64,000 bases of DNA from assembly GCF_902686445.1 (NCBI RefSeq), contig NC_062215.1:27116750-27180749 (forward strand), read 5' to 3'. Both the position numbers and the translations under genes were made by a program. This document shows, piece after piece, positions 22,578-34,974 of the stretch (the first letter of the stretch is position 1; each line of letters opens with the position of its first letter). The stretch comes from Sciurus carolinensis. Lineage: Eukaryota > Chordata > Mammalia > Rodentia > Sciuridae. The notes below the pieces were generated by a model. It ran no database searches. It was not told where the DNA came from and saw only the letters and a list, made by a program, of their open reading frames with translations.

Positions 22578-23190
22578 GTTTGAACAGAAGAGAGGCTATT
22601 GCTTTCAGGGGCAATCTAAGATGAACTGAGTTACCCAGTTCAGGAGGAATGTTGGGGACTAGCTACACACCACAGCCAAATGCCTTGAAAGCCACATCTA
22701 GAGAGGGACACTTCCTGACTCTCATCTGAAGAACACATTGAGCAAGGAGCCCTGTGCTTCCCTCTGTTTGCAAATATTAGAAGCATAAAACAGAACCGAA
22801 ATTTTCCCCTTGATCCCTATATGGAGGAGGAGTTCTGGACTGAGGGAGATTGAGGGAGAATGTTCTTTAGATAGGGTCATCCTTAAACATGCACCATGTG
22901 TGTTTTACAGCTGGTGTGCAAGGAGGTTTACTTTCTTAGGATACTTTTGTTTTATTTGCATTAGGTACACTGACACAGATTGAAGGGCTGCATTCAGCCT
23001 GGTGGGACAGGAGGCCTTGATTGCTGAGTGATTGTATCACAAGGGCAGGAAGGGGCAATTGAAGGAGTTACATAGGTGGACAGGTGTTTGTAGGGATTCT
23101 TGGTATATATGGAAAATAATCCTGTATCCATTAGAGATGCTTTTCTCATTCAAGCCCTCTGACCCCAAAGTAAAGGGGTGATGAGTTAAC
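22578..23190. other. Intergenic, nothing recognised
   Basis: No gene or clear repeat is seen. Confidence 0.5.
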
Positions 23191-23194
23191 ATCC

Positions 23195-23770
23195 AAAAGG
23201 GGCAAAGGATTATTATTCTCAATATGTAAAGAGCTCTTACCAATCAATAAGAAGGAAAAGCCAACAGAAAAATGGTCAGAGTACAGATAATTCAAAGAAG
23301 AAAAAAAAAATGAAGACTGACAATAAAATAAATATTTGAAAAATCACATACATTCTTTAATAATCAGGGAAATGGAAAATTTCAGTGATGATGAACTACA
23401 TGTCATTTTTAAAACCAGATCAGGAAAAATTGAAAAGTGATAAAATTTAGGATTAAATGGAATTGTGAGGCAATAGGAATAATCATATACTATAAAGAAA
23501 GTGTAAGTCAGTAGAGTCTCTATGGAGGGTAATTTGAAAGTCCAATTTGAAGCGCAAGTCTAAATGAGCATGCTTCCACTCAGAAATTCCAATTTCACAA
23601 ATTTCTTCTAGAGGAATATTTATCCACATGCACAAATATGGGCAAGAATGTTCATTCCAAAATTGTTTGCAATTGTGAAAAAGTCACCACACTGCCTATC
23701 AAGTGGAAGTTGATTCAATAATTTGATGCATTTATACTGTGGAGATAGATTTAATTGTTTAGGATCACAA
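23195..23770 (+). mobile_element. Old L1 ORF2/3' fragment
   Basis: CCAACAGAAAAATGGTCAGA, AATAATCAGGGAAATGGAAA and CCACATGCACAAATATGGGC follow ancient L1 ORF2 order. Many indels, no open frame. Confidence 0.7.
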
Positions 23771-24077
23771 GACAGAGATACACATGTACAGACATCTATT
23801 CTAAAATAAAAAAATATATACATTGTATATTTCACATAGTATACTTGTAACATATGACCTCATATGCACTATTTTCATATGTGCAATATGCACACGCACA
23901 CACACACATATATATGCAGTTTTTAAAAGTTTGTAGAGCAAAAACCTAAAGTGTTAAATCGTTATATGGTTATTCCTGAGGAGGAGGATAAAATTGAGGG
24001 TCAGAGGTGGAGGACAAGTAAGAATTTCTTTTTATTCTCTAAATTTTTAAATTCTGAGCATGTGTCCTTGGATTTTT

Positions 24078-24162
24078 TTTGGGGGGAGCAGGTGCTGGGG
24101 ATTGAGCTCAGGGCCTTGTGCTTGCAAGGCAAGTACTCTACCAACTGAGCTACATCCCCATT
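24078..24162 (-). mobile_element. ID SINE
   Basis: GGTGCTGGGGATTGAGCTCA to ACTGAGCTACATCCCC, complement of ID. Flanks CCTTGGATTTTT and CCTTTGGATTATTTTT suggest a slightly changed target duplication. Confidence 0.92.
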
Positions 24163-24165
24163 CCT

Positions 24166-25379
24166 TTGGATTATTTTTGAAGGAAGAGTCTGAGGTGTCA
24201 GGGCACATCTCATTCCAGAAACTGCAAAGGGGTGTTGGAGACATACTGGGCCAGACCAGGGGAGCCCTTGAGTTTCAACTATAGGCAGGGGAGAAACTCC
24301 CCTGTAGGCAGGGGAGAGCTATGGCAGGGTCTGAGGAGACAAGGAAGGGGACCAATCCTGCACTCCTGGCATTCCCGATGGCTTCCCAGGTGGCAGTTGA
24401 AGGATGGGGACGTGAGAGGCGCTCGCTCAGCATTTACCGAATGGATAGATGAGTGAATGACTGAGTTCTTATGAAAAAGTCTGGGCGTGAAATCACAAGT
24501 GGCACCTCTGAGGTGATGATTCTCCCCCCCTCTTTTCTAAATCAATTCAGAGAATGTAATTCAGCTTTAAAGCCAGCTTGAAAAATGAAGAATCGGGATT
24601 GAATACGAGATATAAGGCACATCAGCTGCTTAGTGTGATTGTTCTCAATAGCTGGGCCTTGACTCCTTGCTGGTCTGTCTCAACCAATTTGTTGTTAGTA
24701 ATGAAGTAGCAGTGTTTGCAAATGATTGACGCAGTAAAAGGGAGCAGCCTCCAGATTATATTTCTCAAAGTCCCCCTGCCTCCCAAGCACTCGTGGTATT
24801 CTGATGTGCTTTCTTTGAGGTTCTTTGGGAGAGGAATGGGTGCCAGGCAGGGTACTGGGAAATCTGGCTGAGTCTGGGACATCAGAGAATGGGTTCTATC
24901 TGATATTGGAGTGGGAAAACATTTCAAGAACCCCTGTCTCAAGGAAAGGAAAATTCCATCCCCCAAGAAAAACCCCAAAGTATCATAGAATGGAGTATAT
25001 TGTGATAAAGAACTTTTCCTCCATTCATTCTATTCCCAGGCAGAGTCCTTGGAACTAACCATTGACCCTGATGCTCTGGTGACTAATAAGCTGTTCACTT
25101 TGACAGTGATGTGCTGGTAAAACCAGCTCTCTAGTGGGGGAAAAACCCTAATTTTCAGTGTTTGCCAATTTCCATGGTGTAAACGTAAGTCGGTTTCAAG
25201 CCACTAACAGCTTCACATCAACTTGCAAAATTCTTGAAGACTTTACAAGAAGTTGTGTTTCAATAAAACTTTATTTGTAACAATTGTCAGGAGGGTGATG
25301 CTTGTATGGAGAAAAGCCTTGGTCCTGGGGGAAAGGGCTTGAGAGTTGAGATTAGACCCAGGGGTGACCTCCGAGGTTG
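24166..25379. other. Intergenic, mostly unassigned
   Basis: 25245-25290 (TTTCAATAAAACTTTATTTG) looks like a hAT fragment. The rest is not recognised. Confidence 0.45.
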
Positions 25380-25560
25380 ACCCCATAGGCAAGTTAATGA
25401 ATCTTTCTGATCCTGAGGTGGTTCAGCCATACAAATCAGGGTGAGAACACTGACTGACTGGGAGAGTTGTGAAAATTGGATGAATACATATTAAGCGCTT
25501 ATCCCAGAGCCTGGCAGGTGTAGTAACCGTGGCTTTCATCTTTACTGTCATTATTCAACT
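25380..25560 (+). mobile_element. MIR SINE fragment
   Basis: GGCAAGTTAATGAATCTTTC, GGAGAGTTGTGAAAATTGG and CAGAGCCTGGCAGGTGTAGT follow MIR order. Confidence 0.55.
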
Positions 25561-26439
25561 CTAATGTTCAAGGAGTCTGAGTCTAAAGAATTCTGCTGGT
25601 ATTTTTTAATTCCAGCTTCTCTGAGACATAGGCTGACAGCTCCTCAGTGACATTTCCTCTTAGAAACAATAAACAATTGGAGTAAGTCCTCATCTAGACT
25701 CATGCCATGCGGATAGATAAGGAGATGCTTTGGGGACAGCATTCTAAGTGGGTGGGTTGGAACTTCATCCCACCTCCTGGCAGCCTGCCCTCTGGGCAGC
25801 CTTGTCTTCTTTCCCTCAAAGGCTCCTCCCTGCTCTGAGCTCAGGGAGGTTCACAAAGGACACTGTGTGTTACCGAGTCCCTCACTCCTGCCTTTGCTGG
25901 TCCTTCCCATGTCCTCCATCGGAGAACCTCTTATCTGGCCTTTTGGTTCACAGGATCACAGACCTGCAGGGCAGGTGCAGGCAGTGACTGTGGGGGTCAG
26001 TTAGAATCACGTCATTAAAAGTATGTGTCAGAAGCAGAGGCAGGTCTGTTGCGACCTGGGAAGTGATGGCGATCTCACCAAATTGGGAGGCTGTGAATTG
26101 AGGTTGTCACGTGGCCCTGACATCAGGTCACCTGAGTGGGAAATCTGGCTCCCCACACGTCAGCTGTGGGATCATGGGTGAGTGCTGGTTGCCTCATGTG
26201 TGAAATGAAGTCTGTACATAGGACACACGTTTGCAGCAAGCATGGACCATGTCCATCTCCTCTAAGGTGCGGCTTGAGTTCCTGCAACTGCTGACTGGTT
26301 GTTCTGTTCCCTCTCTCACCAGGTGGCATCCCTGGCATACCCACTAGCTGGCACATGACTCAAAACACTCCCCTTAGACTGGGAGTTTAACATGACAGGT
26401 TGAATGAATGGGTGATCTCTGAGTAGCCTCTCTCAGCAC

Positions 26440-26975
26440 TCACTCACTTGTTATTTCATTCATTCCACATCAAGTGGGCATCCGCCTTGTGCCGGGGGCA
26501 TCATGCTTGGGGCTCAGATTTCTCATAAGACATGGCGCTGGCCTCCAGGGATTTGCTAATCCAGCGGGTGATTGAGAAGCAAAGACCTAGGTACGGTTCA
26601 AAGCACCTGTGGTACAGGCACGCATATGGGGGAGGGGCAGGTGGTTTGGAGGAGGAAGTCAGAAGGGTTTCTGGAAGGAGGTGGTACTTAAAGTTAGCTT
26701 TTAATAAGCAGGTGAGAGGCGGGAGTTGGGGAAGGATGCACCAGGCGGAAGGGAAAGCACGCATCATGGCTTGAAATACTGGGATTTGTTGGAGGCCTTG
26801 TGGGAATGTGTGTGATTGGACCACAGGCTGTATGGGAGCATTTGGGGGCCCTGGGGTAGGGCAGGTAGGCGGGGTCAGATAATGAAAGGCCTCATGGACC
26901 AGACTAAATGGCTTGAGGCTCATTTTTATTCTTAGGGCAATGGGGGGCCTGGGAAGGTGTGAGCAGGGAGTAATA
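26440..26975 (-). mobile_element. L2 LINE 3' relic
   Basis: CATTCATTCCACATCAAGTG, GGTTTCTGGAAGGAGGTGG, GGCCTCATGGACCAGACTAA and GGGCAATGGGGGGCC are minus-oriented L2 hallmarks. Confidence 0.6.
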
Positions 26976-27539
26976 AGTGCCACATGTCAGGGATGGGGGG
27001 TTGCAGGGACGCCTCCCAGAGACTTCCTCAACAGGTCAGCTCTGTCACCACTGCTGCTGGAAACCCCGAATGTGAAGCACTGTTGTTTTCCCCCTTTTTG
27101 CATTATTTTTGGGTTTTTGGACAAAAGCGTAAGAAACTGTCATTTACACTCTGAAGAGAGTTTTGCCCAGGGCAGAATTGGACGGCTGGCCCAGCCTGCC
27201 GCACAGTGACAGTTGCTGTACAAAATGAGGTGCTTGGTGTGAATAGGCAATTAACAGTCCCAGCTGTCTCCAGAGCACTCCCCCTCCCAAGTCCGTTCTT
27301 GCTCCGTTGCTGTCTTGCTCAGCCTTGGTTTACCACTGCCTGCTCTTTGCAGGTGCCGGGAATCTAACTGTCCCCTTTTCGGAGTCCTGATCTCTCTGGG
27401 AGCAGACCCAGGGTCGTGGAAGCCTTGTGTCCTCCATCATGCTGAGAGTTGCAGGCACGTGGTAGATGCTTAATGAAGGTGTGCTTTAAATCTGATTTTT
27501 AAAAAATCTCTCCTTTATCTTATAGGGGAGGAACTAAAG

Positions 27540-27600
27540 AGAGAGGGAGGGGCTGAGAGAGGGAGAAGGAAGGGAGGGAAGAGGAGAGGGAGAAGGAGCT
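27540..27600. repeat. Purine (GGA/GAG)n tract
   Basis: About 60 bases of almost pure purine with GGGAGG and GAGAGG units. Confidence 0.9.
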
Positions 27601-27639
27601 AGTTGACATATACGTTGTCCATTTCGTCCTCTTGGTTGG

Positions 27640-27740
27640 GTGCTATCACGATCTTCACAGATAAGAAAAATGAGGCCCAGAGAGGCCAAGGCATTCACCC
27701 ACATTTGTGAAACAGATCATGCCTCACGAGGATCTAGAAT
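27640..27740 (-). mobile_element. MIR SINE fragment
   Basis: CAGATAAGAAAAATGAGGCC and AGAATCAGGACTCTG, complement of MIR. Confidence 0.55.
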
Positions 27741-27758
27741 CAGGACTCTGTCCTGCAG

Positions 27759-27781
27759 CCCCCCCCCCCCCCCCCCCCCCC
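27759..27781 (+). repeat. C23 homopolymer
   Basis: Twenty-three Cs. This length is often miscounted, so nearby reading frames are not trustworthy. Confidence 0.95.
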
Positions 27782-28601
27782 GCGGCTGGTGGGCCTTTCA
27801 GTCTTGGGGGTCCAATTCTCACCTGGCTTCTGAAGCTTTAGCATGGGCTATAGCTGTTGTGCTGGGGAGGCTGCTGTGTCCCCACCCTGTACCCCAGTCA
27901 CAGTGTGAGTGCCTTGACCAAGGGAGTGGGGTGGAGCCTGGCACCATGGAGTGACCCTCGAGGCTCCAGCAACTCTCGGGTGCCTGGAGCAACAGGAGGG
28001 TTGGTTGTTGGAGCCGTGGCCTTTGACAGAGTCCTGACACTGTCAGCCTCCTACGAAGGGACAGTGCTGTGGGAATAAATTCCTCCACCTCCCCATCCTC
28101 CTCTCCTCCCTCCTCTGTGGCCTCTGGCTTACGGCAGGATCTATTACTGCTCCCAAATGAGAGAGAGAGCCCAAGAGGATGCTAATGGTCAGCCTCCTGG
28201 GGCACAGAGCAGGGTGAAGAAGGGTCTTGAAGGACAAAAGGAGACAATAGTACCCAGGGGAAGTGAGGCACTTTGTTCCCGGGCTTGTGGATGGAGAGGT
28301 CCAGGACTCGGGTGTCTTCTTGTGCTTCTATTCCTGCAGAGACATTCATGTTCTCAGGAGCCCCTGTCCGTGGGAGGTGAGTCTAGTCTCCCTGACCCAG
28401 GCATTGCATGGGTTGAAGGCCAGGTCCAGGCTGATGGAGTGAGGTTCTCACCTGCCTGGCAGGCCCAGCTTCTTCCCAGCGCAGCCCCAGGGACCAAGCG
28501 CAGGCAAAGCTTCTCAGGAGCAGGCAGAGCCCTGGCTGGGCTGATGTCCCAGGAGATGGAGTGGCTGATGTGTCTTCAATCAGAGTGGGCTGGCATTCCT
28601 C
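27782..28601. other. Intergenic, nothing recognised
   Basis: A 171-codon open frame (28157-28672) runs through here but has no known domain and extends into a duplicated block. Confidence 0.5.
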
Positions 28602-28729
28602 CCATTAGTTTTTATAGAATGTCCTCAGTGACAGCCCAATCAACTGTATCTTTGATCTCAAACAAGTGCTAAGGTGTGGTTGTTTCTTGGGGGTTCTTCT
28701 AGGGTCACCAGATTTCTCCTCTTTTGCAT
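28602..28729 (+). repeat. 128-bp direct duplication, copy 1
   Basis: Matches 30342-30469 at 127 of 128 positions. The only difference is C at 28635 versus T at 30375. No transposon signature was recognised at its ends. Confidence 0.98.
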
Positions 28730-29469
28730 TTCTCCTCTTTTTCTCTTTTCTTATCTGTCCAGACTGTACTAAAGGCAGTGCCGTAGGTTCATCCAATTAT
28801 TTCCATTTTCCCTTTGGTTCCAGGAAAATTACTATTTCCTAGTTTTTTTTAAATTTTAATTTTTAGGTTTTTTTTTTTTTTTTTCTTCAGTTAGCATGGG
28901 GTCATGTGACTGCATCTGTCAGTTAAGATGCAACTAGAAATGACACAAGGCATTTTCGGGCTTGGCCATAAAACCTGTTAAGTCATTGTCCGCACACAGA
29001 GTTCTCTGGTTTTCCCCATCTAGGTAGCTAGAAGCAAGAGCTCTCTTCAAAGTTGACAGTGGTGGTTATGTGTTTAACATGGAAGTCTCCTAAGTAAAAG
29101 AAACCTGTGCCCCTGAGTCACCCTCTACTTGGAGGAGAGCTAACAAGGGAAGCTTTGACTTTGGTATTGAGCTGTAATGCAAGAGAGACATAAATCTTTA
29201 TTACGGGAAGCTACAGACTGAGATTTTGGTGTTGATGATGACAGCAGCTAGTTTTAATTAACCTCACTAACTAATGCATCCTCCTCTTCTTAGTCACTGG
29301 TTAGCCACTACTTAGTCTATACCTATTGACGATACCTCAACTGTACGATTAATGTGTTCAGTTCTAAATGGAGGTAATCAGGGGAAAAATTTTATTAGTC
29401 TATTGGGGATGAGTTGCTCTGTTTGGGTGTTCCAGTCTTAGAGAAGGATGGAAATGATACTTGTTTAGC

Positions 29470-29690
29470 TCTGACTATGTGGTCAATTCTTTGCTAGGTA
29501 CGTATTTTTTAAATGCAAGGCATTTTCACACATGTTAACTTGCTTAATCCTCTCAATAATTGTGAGAGTCAGATATTATTTATTATTTATTATCCCCATT
29601 TTGCATAAGAGGACACTGTGGCTCAAAGAAATTAAATAACTTTTCTATCATGGCAGAGTGGGGGAGCCATCAAGTTGCTAATAATCTGGA
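29470..29690 (-). mobile_element. MIR/L2-type relic
   Basis: CACACATGTTAACTTGCTTA, CCTCTCAATAATTGTGAGAG and ATCCCCATTTTGCATAAGAG are the complement of MIR sequence. Confidence 0.65.
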
Positions 29691-30341
29691 AGAGGAGACC
29701 CTCAGGTGAAACAATGTAAGAAAGACTTTCAAAATGGCATATGAAGAAGAATTAGGTGATGTGAAGAATTTTATCTGTAATGCAGAGGCGACCCAGAATG
29801 AGCTGTCAGAATTCAGAAAACTTCTCCAAGCATTGTGTAGAAGGTCTGTATGTGTGTGTTCTCAGTGGAAAATAAATTAGAAAGAGTGAAAGCTGATGTT
29901 CTCCTCTTTTATGTAAGAAGCCTGAAGCTCATGTAAGTGAAATGCCTAGTTCACCAGGCTAGTTAAGAGGAAGCACTGGGATATGAATCCATGTTCAATG
30001 CCATTATCTCTTTCTTTAATTGATAATCAGAATTCCTTTTGAAAGTGGTCAGTCTCTAACCAGAACTTCCAGGATCATTCCTGCTTAATTTTCTACATAA
30101 CCCGTTGTATAGCCACGCTTCACCACCAGGGTAACCAGGCCTGGGGGATGGGCCCGCACCTCTGGCAGGTGGGGTAACTGGCACAGAAGTTCCCAATCTT
30201 GACAAATCTGTCCACCCAAATGAAGGTCTTGCCCTACCTTGCTTCTGCTAAACAGCTTTTGTTGTTGTTATTGTTGTTGTTGTTACAGATTTCAGTACTA
30301 TGAATATCGACCTATGACATTCTCTCTTTTGCTTTCAAAAG

Positions 30342-30469
30342 CCATTAGTTTTTATAGAATGTCCTCAGTGACAGTCCAATCAACTGTATCTTTGATCTCA
30401 AACAAGTGCTAAGGTGTGGTTGTTTCTTGGGGGTTCTTCTAGGGTCACCAGATTTCTCCTCTTTTGCAT
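30342..30469 (+). repeat. 128-bp direct duplication, copy 2
   Basis: Lies exactly 1740 bp after copy 1, in the same orientation. Flanks differ immediately outside CCATTAG and TTTTGCAT. Confidence 0.98.
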
Positions 30470-31109
30470 CAAATTTTATTATCCTATTAAGCTTTCCTTG
30501 ATGTTATTGATCCTCTCCAACTCCAGCTTTTCCAGAAAGCCTGGGTTGTTTAGCACATGAGTGGCAGTTGAGCTGTCTGAATTCCTGGATTTGGGCTGTT
30601 TCTACCATTTTCTCTTGTCAGTGCCCAGTTTCTCTTGAAAAGATTTATTATCCACTTTTCATCCTCTGCTTCACTTGGGTGTTTGACAGATCTTTAGTTA
30701 TTTCCACACTATGGACACTGCAGAAAGGAGTATGGATTCTCTCTGATATTAGGCTTCTCCCTATAATTGGTTTGAGTCTCTGTTATGCAAATTTCTTTCT
30801 GAATAATTCACCCTCTGGAAGGTAGCCTCAATGGTTTGACAGTTGTTTTATTTTACTGGGAACAAAACAATATCTCTGAGTTCCAATGACTACTCCCTGC
30901 CCATCTTTGGTTGGGAAAGAGAGAAACAGCATCTCTTAGCTGCCCACTCTTAATTCATACTGCTCTCAAGGCAGGGAGTTGTAGGACAAGCTGCTGAGGG
31001 GAGAACAAACTCACTTATTTTTTCCTCAAGGATTTAAAGATGGATGTCTAGGGCTGTGATCTCCCAGTCCCAGAGTTACCCTGGTGTGAGGAGGACTCTG
31101 ACATTTGGA

Positions 31110-31370
31110 GACAGGAATAAGGGTATAGGTATAGCGTTGAACAGTTCAAGAGACCTGGGTTTGAATCCTGGTTCTGCCACTTAACGAAGAGTAGGATTTT
31201 GGACAAGTTACTTAAACACTCTGAACTTCTGTTTGGTTCACCATGCTTGGGGATAACAAGTATTTATTTTTAATCACATAAGACTGTTGGAATGTTGGCT
31301 GAATTATACCAGCAAGGTGCATAGCACATGACCTGGAACATCAGAGGTATTTGATGACCAGCAGTCATAG
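31110..31370 (+). mobile_element. MIR SINE
   Basis: GACCTGGGTTTGAATCCTGG, TCTGCCACTTAACGAAGAG and GGACAAGTTACTTAAACACT are canonical MIR core sequence. Confidence 0.8.
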
Positions 31371-31458
31371 CTATTCACCATATTTTCCCTCTGAATCAAG
31401 TGGAATGCATGCCACTTAAGAAAGTTTGTGATCTCTAGGCCAGTGACTGATCATGTGT

Positions 31459-31907
31459 TGTTATGGTTTAGATATAAGGAGTCCCCCAAAAGCTCATGTG
31501 TGAGGCAATGCAAGAAGGTTCAGAGGTGAGATGATTAGGTTATGAGGGTCATAACCTAATCTGTGGGTTAATCCACTGATATGGATTGACTGGGTGGGAA
31601 CTGTAGTCAGGTGGGGTGTGGCTGGAGGCAGTAGATGACAGGGGCATGACTTTGGGTTTGTATTTTGTCCCCGGTGAGCAGAGCTCTCTCTCTCTCTCTC
31701 TCCTCCCTTTTTGGTTGCCATGTCTGAGCTGCTTCCCTCCACCACACCCTTCCTCCATGATGTTCTGCCCTACCTCAGACCCAGAGCTGTGGAGCCCACT
31801 GACCATGGACTGAACCTCTGAAACACTGAGCCAAAATAAGCTTTTCCTTCTTTACTTTGCTCTTGTCAGGTCTTTTGGTTACAGCAAAGAAAAAGCGAAT
31901 TAAAACA
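31459..31907 (+). mobile_element. MaLR-like solo LTR, copy 3 of 3
   Basis: Starts TGTTATGGTTTAGATATAAG and ends GAATTAAAACA. It contains a (TC)n tract near 31683-31702, CCCAGAGCTGTGGAGCCC and CTTGTCAGGTCTTTTGGTTA. No internal region. Confidence 0.82.
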
Positions 31908-31949
31908 TTCGTATTCTGTGCTTCTCTCAAGCAGGTGCCTTTCAACCCT

Positions 31950-32470
31950 AGTGTTTCCCATCTTGACCTTTTGATTTGAGGTGAAATTCACATCACATGA
32001 AGTTAAACATTTTAAAGTGAGCAAGTCATTGATATTTAGTAGGTTCACAATGTTGTCCGACCTCTGCCTCTGTCTAGTTCCAAAACATTATCATTAAAAA
32101 GAAAAGTCTTTACCTGTTAGGGAATTGCTCCTTTCTTCCTAACCTCTGGTAACCACCAATCTGTGTTCTGTCTCTTTGTATTTACCTACTTCACATAAAC
32201 AGAATCATATCATTTGTGGCTTTTTGTGTAGATTCTTTCACTGAGCATAACGCATTTGGGGTCCACCCAGGTCGTAGTACGCATCAACAGCTCTTTCCTT
32301 TTCAGGGATGGACTCTCATCCATTGAGTGTGTATGCCACAGTTTATCCATTCAGCCCTTGATGGATGTTCGGTCTGTTTCCACCTTCTTGCTGTTGTGAG
32401 CATGCTGGTACCTGTATTTGAGCACCTGTTTTCAATTCTTTTCAGATGTACTGGTTACTTATTTCCGTTC
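31950..32470 (-). mobile_element. Old L1 (L1M-type) 3' fragment
   Basis: TCTGGTAACCACCAATCTG, ACATAAACAGAATCATATCA and GCTGTTGTGAGCATGCTGG are the complement of ancient L1 3' sequence. Confidence 0.75.
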
Positions 32471-33164
32471 ACCTCTGCTGTATTTTCTATGAGCATGTTT
32501 TCTGAAAGGCGCCATGACAGTGGAAGGCCTGAAGGCTCTGGTGCCAGGCTCTCTTATTTGTACTTACTAGTTGACTAACATCAACCTCTCGGTCCCTCTG
32601 CTTCCCCCTCATTGTGATGATTAAAGAACTCAGTTCCTGTCAAGCACAGAGTCTGTGTTTAATGGATATCAGCAACCACTGTTATCCTCTCTGGAACTTC
32701 CTGGAATCTCCTTTTGAATTCGTTTTTGGATTTCTCATTCATTTTTTGGAGCAGCAAGGTAGCTGAATAACTGGGTTGACCCTTTATCACAAGGAGTCTT
32801 GGAAGTCTGAAGGAGGATTCGACACGAATTAACTTTAGAAGATCTTGCTTTTGAGTTTCTTCCCATCTGACCAGTAAGAATTTAAAGCTGTCTTCTTCCT
32901 CCCCTTAACAGACCCCTTGGATTTATGACCCAGGTGTGCTCCCAGATCCTGCTGGCAATGTTGTACTTCTACTCAAGGCTTAACGACAGTTTCCATTGTC
33001 TCATACTAAGGCAACTCCTCTAAACCCCACATAGTAAGTATTTCTCTCCCTATTTTATTTCTGAGTATCTACCTGCAAAAGGGTGAGGAAGTTTTCACTA
33101 AATGAGGACTCTTAGAGGCATAAGAGAATTGTCAAGGGCCACCAGCCTGTGAATTGCAGAGCTC

Positions 33165-33460
33165 GGATGTGATCATGCTGGTCAGACCCAGGAGCACCTG
33201 CTTCTTCTGCTTTGCACACTGTCATCCCCTCTGGTTTGCACACTGCCACCCACGCTGGCCTCTCGTTATCCAATCCAGCCGATTTTGTGTCTTAGTTCAC
33301 TTTCCTCAGGTCTGCCCTAAACCAGGGAGTTCTCCTCATGCCCTGGGTACCTCAGTTTTTCTGCTCATCTGGAATATCATCTGCCTCCACCACCTATTCC
33401 CATCCTGCCGCCTGACTGGCTTTATTCAAATCCTCTTCCTTCACTAAAGCTTCCCACCAT
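33165..33460 (+). mobile_element. L2 LINE relic
   Basis: CTGGAATATCATCTGCC and TTTATTCAAATCCTCTTCCT fit the L2 3' body. Low conservation. Confidence 0.4.
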
Positions 33461-33612
33461 GCTTTTCAATCAAGACCTTGTTCTTCATTTCTGAATTTCC
33501 TGTCATTCTTAAAGTTGTTGCTCTCTGGGTGGCAGTAAGCACAAGCAGCCTCTTGGTGTGAATTACAAGAAGTCTTCATTCCCTGTAGGCTAATCAATGA
33601 CACAAAGATGTC

Positions 33613-33715
33613 CTCGGTCTTCCTCTCAGGTGGGCCCTTTTGGGCAGTGTGCAGACTATACAATCAGACTCAGCCAACTTGTTTATCTGAAAATTTCAAA
33701 AATAATTATTTGTGA
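33613..33715 (+). repeat. About 100-bp direct duplication, copy 1
   Basis: Matches 35485-35585 at about 90%, with the shared core GCAGTGTGCAGACTATACAA and AATAATTATTTGTGA. Confidence 0.9.
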
Positions 33716-33719
33716 TTTA

Positions 33720-33840
33720 TAGTCACATAGATTGCAAAGTCCCACATTCATTAATTGTCTCCTTCAAATGGATTTTAAGCTTCTTGAGGGCAGGAACCAT
33801 GAGTTAGCCTTTAGTTTTGGCCATTGTTTCTGATCCAGAG
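33720..33840 (+). mobile_element. L2 LINE 3' end fragment
   Basis: ATTTTAAGCTTCTTGAGGGC and AGGAACCATGAGTTAGCC match the L2 3' region. Confidence 0.45.
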
Positions 33841-34974
33841 CCATGTGCTTTCTCCAGGGTCCAGCAAACCAAAGGAATTGGAGAAAGTGTGGGTCAGCCC
33901 TTGGCTCTGAAGGGATCCATCAAAACTCTTGTAGGGAAGAGTCAATGGACAGCACAAGTGACCTTGGTCACCCTGACCCCTTGGCTAGTCTTCAGGCTGT
34001 TTCCTCTTTGAAGTGTGGACTCCTTCCTGATTCACCCCACCATGCTTTGAGCTTTATCAGTGCAAGTGAATTTCCCAGGGCAGTCTTCTTTCCCAGAAGC
34101 CTCCATTGGAATTAATTTCTCCCTTCTACAATTCCCTAGGTGGTCTTTCCCTTCCAACCATAATTCCCAACTCTTAAAAGCATTTCATCAGATGTGGCTC
34201 AAGCGTTCATCTCTGAACTCTGTACCAGGGAGGGGAAGCCAAATGTACATATTGGGACTGCATCTCCCCCTTTACCCTCAATTCTCTGAGGAGTACTTGT
34301 GCCTGGCACCCACTGGGCCCTCACTCAGCGGCTGTGGAACCAGGGTCCACTGGGTCCATCGTTGTGCACTGTTTCCGGCAGGGCATCTTCGTTCACTGTG
34401 GCAGAAACATTTGCATCCCTTCTATTACCACCGCCTGACATTGTTTTAACACTTTCCCCAAGATTTTTCTCACCTCTTAGCCGGTTTTGTTTTCCCAACC
34501 TGTTAGGATCTGAGAACACAAATGATTATATCCATTTTACTCACGAGGGCCCTTAAACCCAGGTGGCGGAAGCATCTCATCTCATTGTCTGGTGACAGGG
34601 GTAAGGCTGCCACTCACTCCGGTGGACACGCTTAGACACAGTGATAGTTTGGTTCTCTTTCATTCTCTGGATGCTTTCCTGAAGTTAACCATTGATTATC
34701 TTTGGAATTGCCATGTGGCCTGAGCCCTGAGGTGAAGAAAGCTATGGATGGGAGGGTTGAGTGTCCTTCTCAGCTCCAGAGATCCTGCTAGCCTCCCGCT
34801 GGAAGCTTGTGTCAGCACCTAGCAGCCTGGGCCCTAAAGGAATTGTTTTTTTCTCCACTCTCTCTCTGATCTACCATTCTTTTTGAGAATCTCTTCAAGA
34901 GCCAGGCAACCTATAAATACTTGGAACTGTTTGGAAAATACCTTGGCATATGACAGTGGGTTTCTGCCTTGGCT
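33841..34974. other. Intergenic, nothing recognised
   Basis: No repeat or gene that I can identify. ORFs of up to 129 codons have no domain. Confidence 0.5.

Noticed and set aside
22115..22624. 169-codon plus-strand open frame
   Set aside because: It is antisense L1 3' UTR joined to an inverted L1 piece; an artefact of the insertion.
28157..28672. 171-codon plus-strand open frame
   Set aside because: No domain, no splice partners, and it runs into the 128-bp duplicated block.
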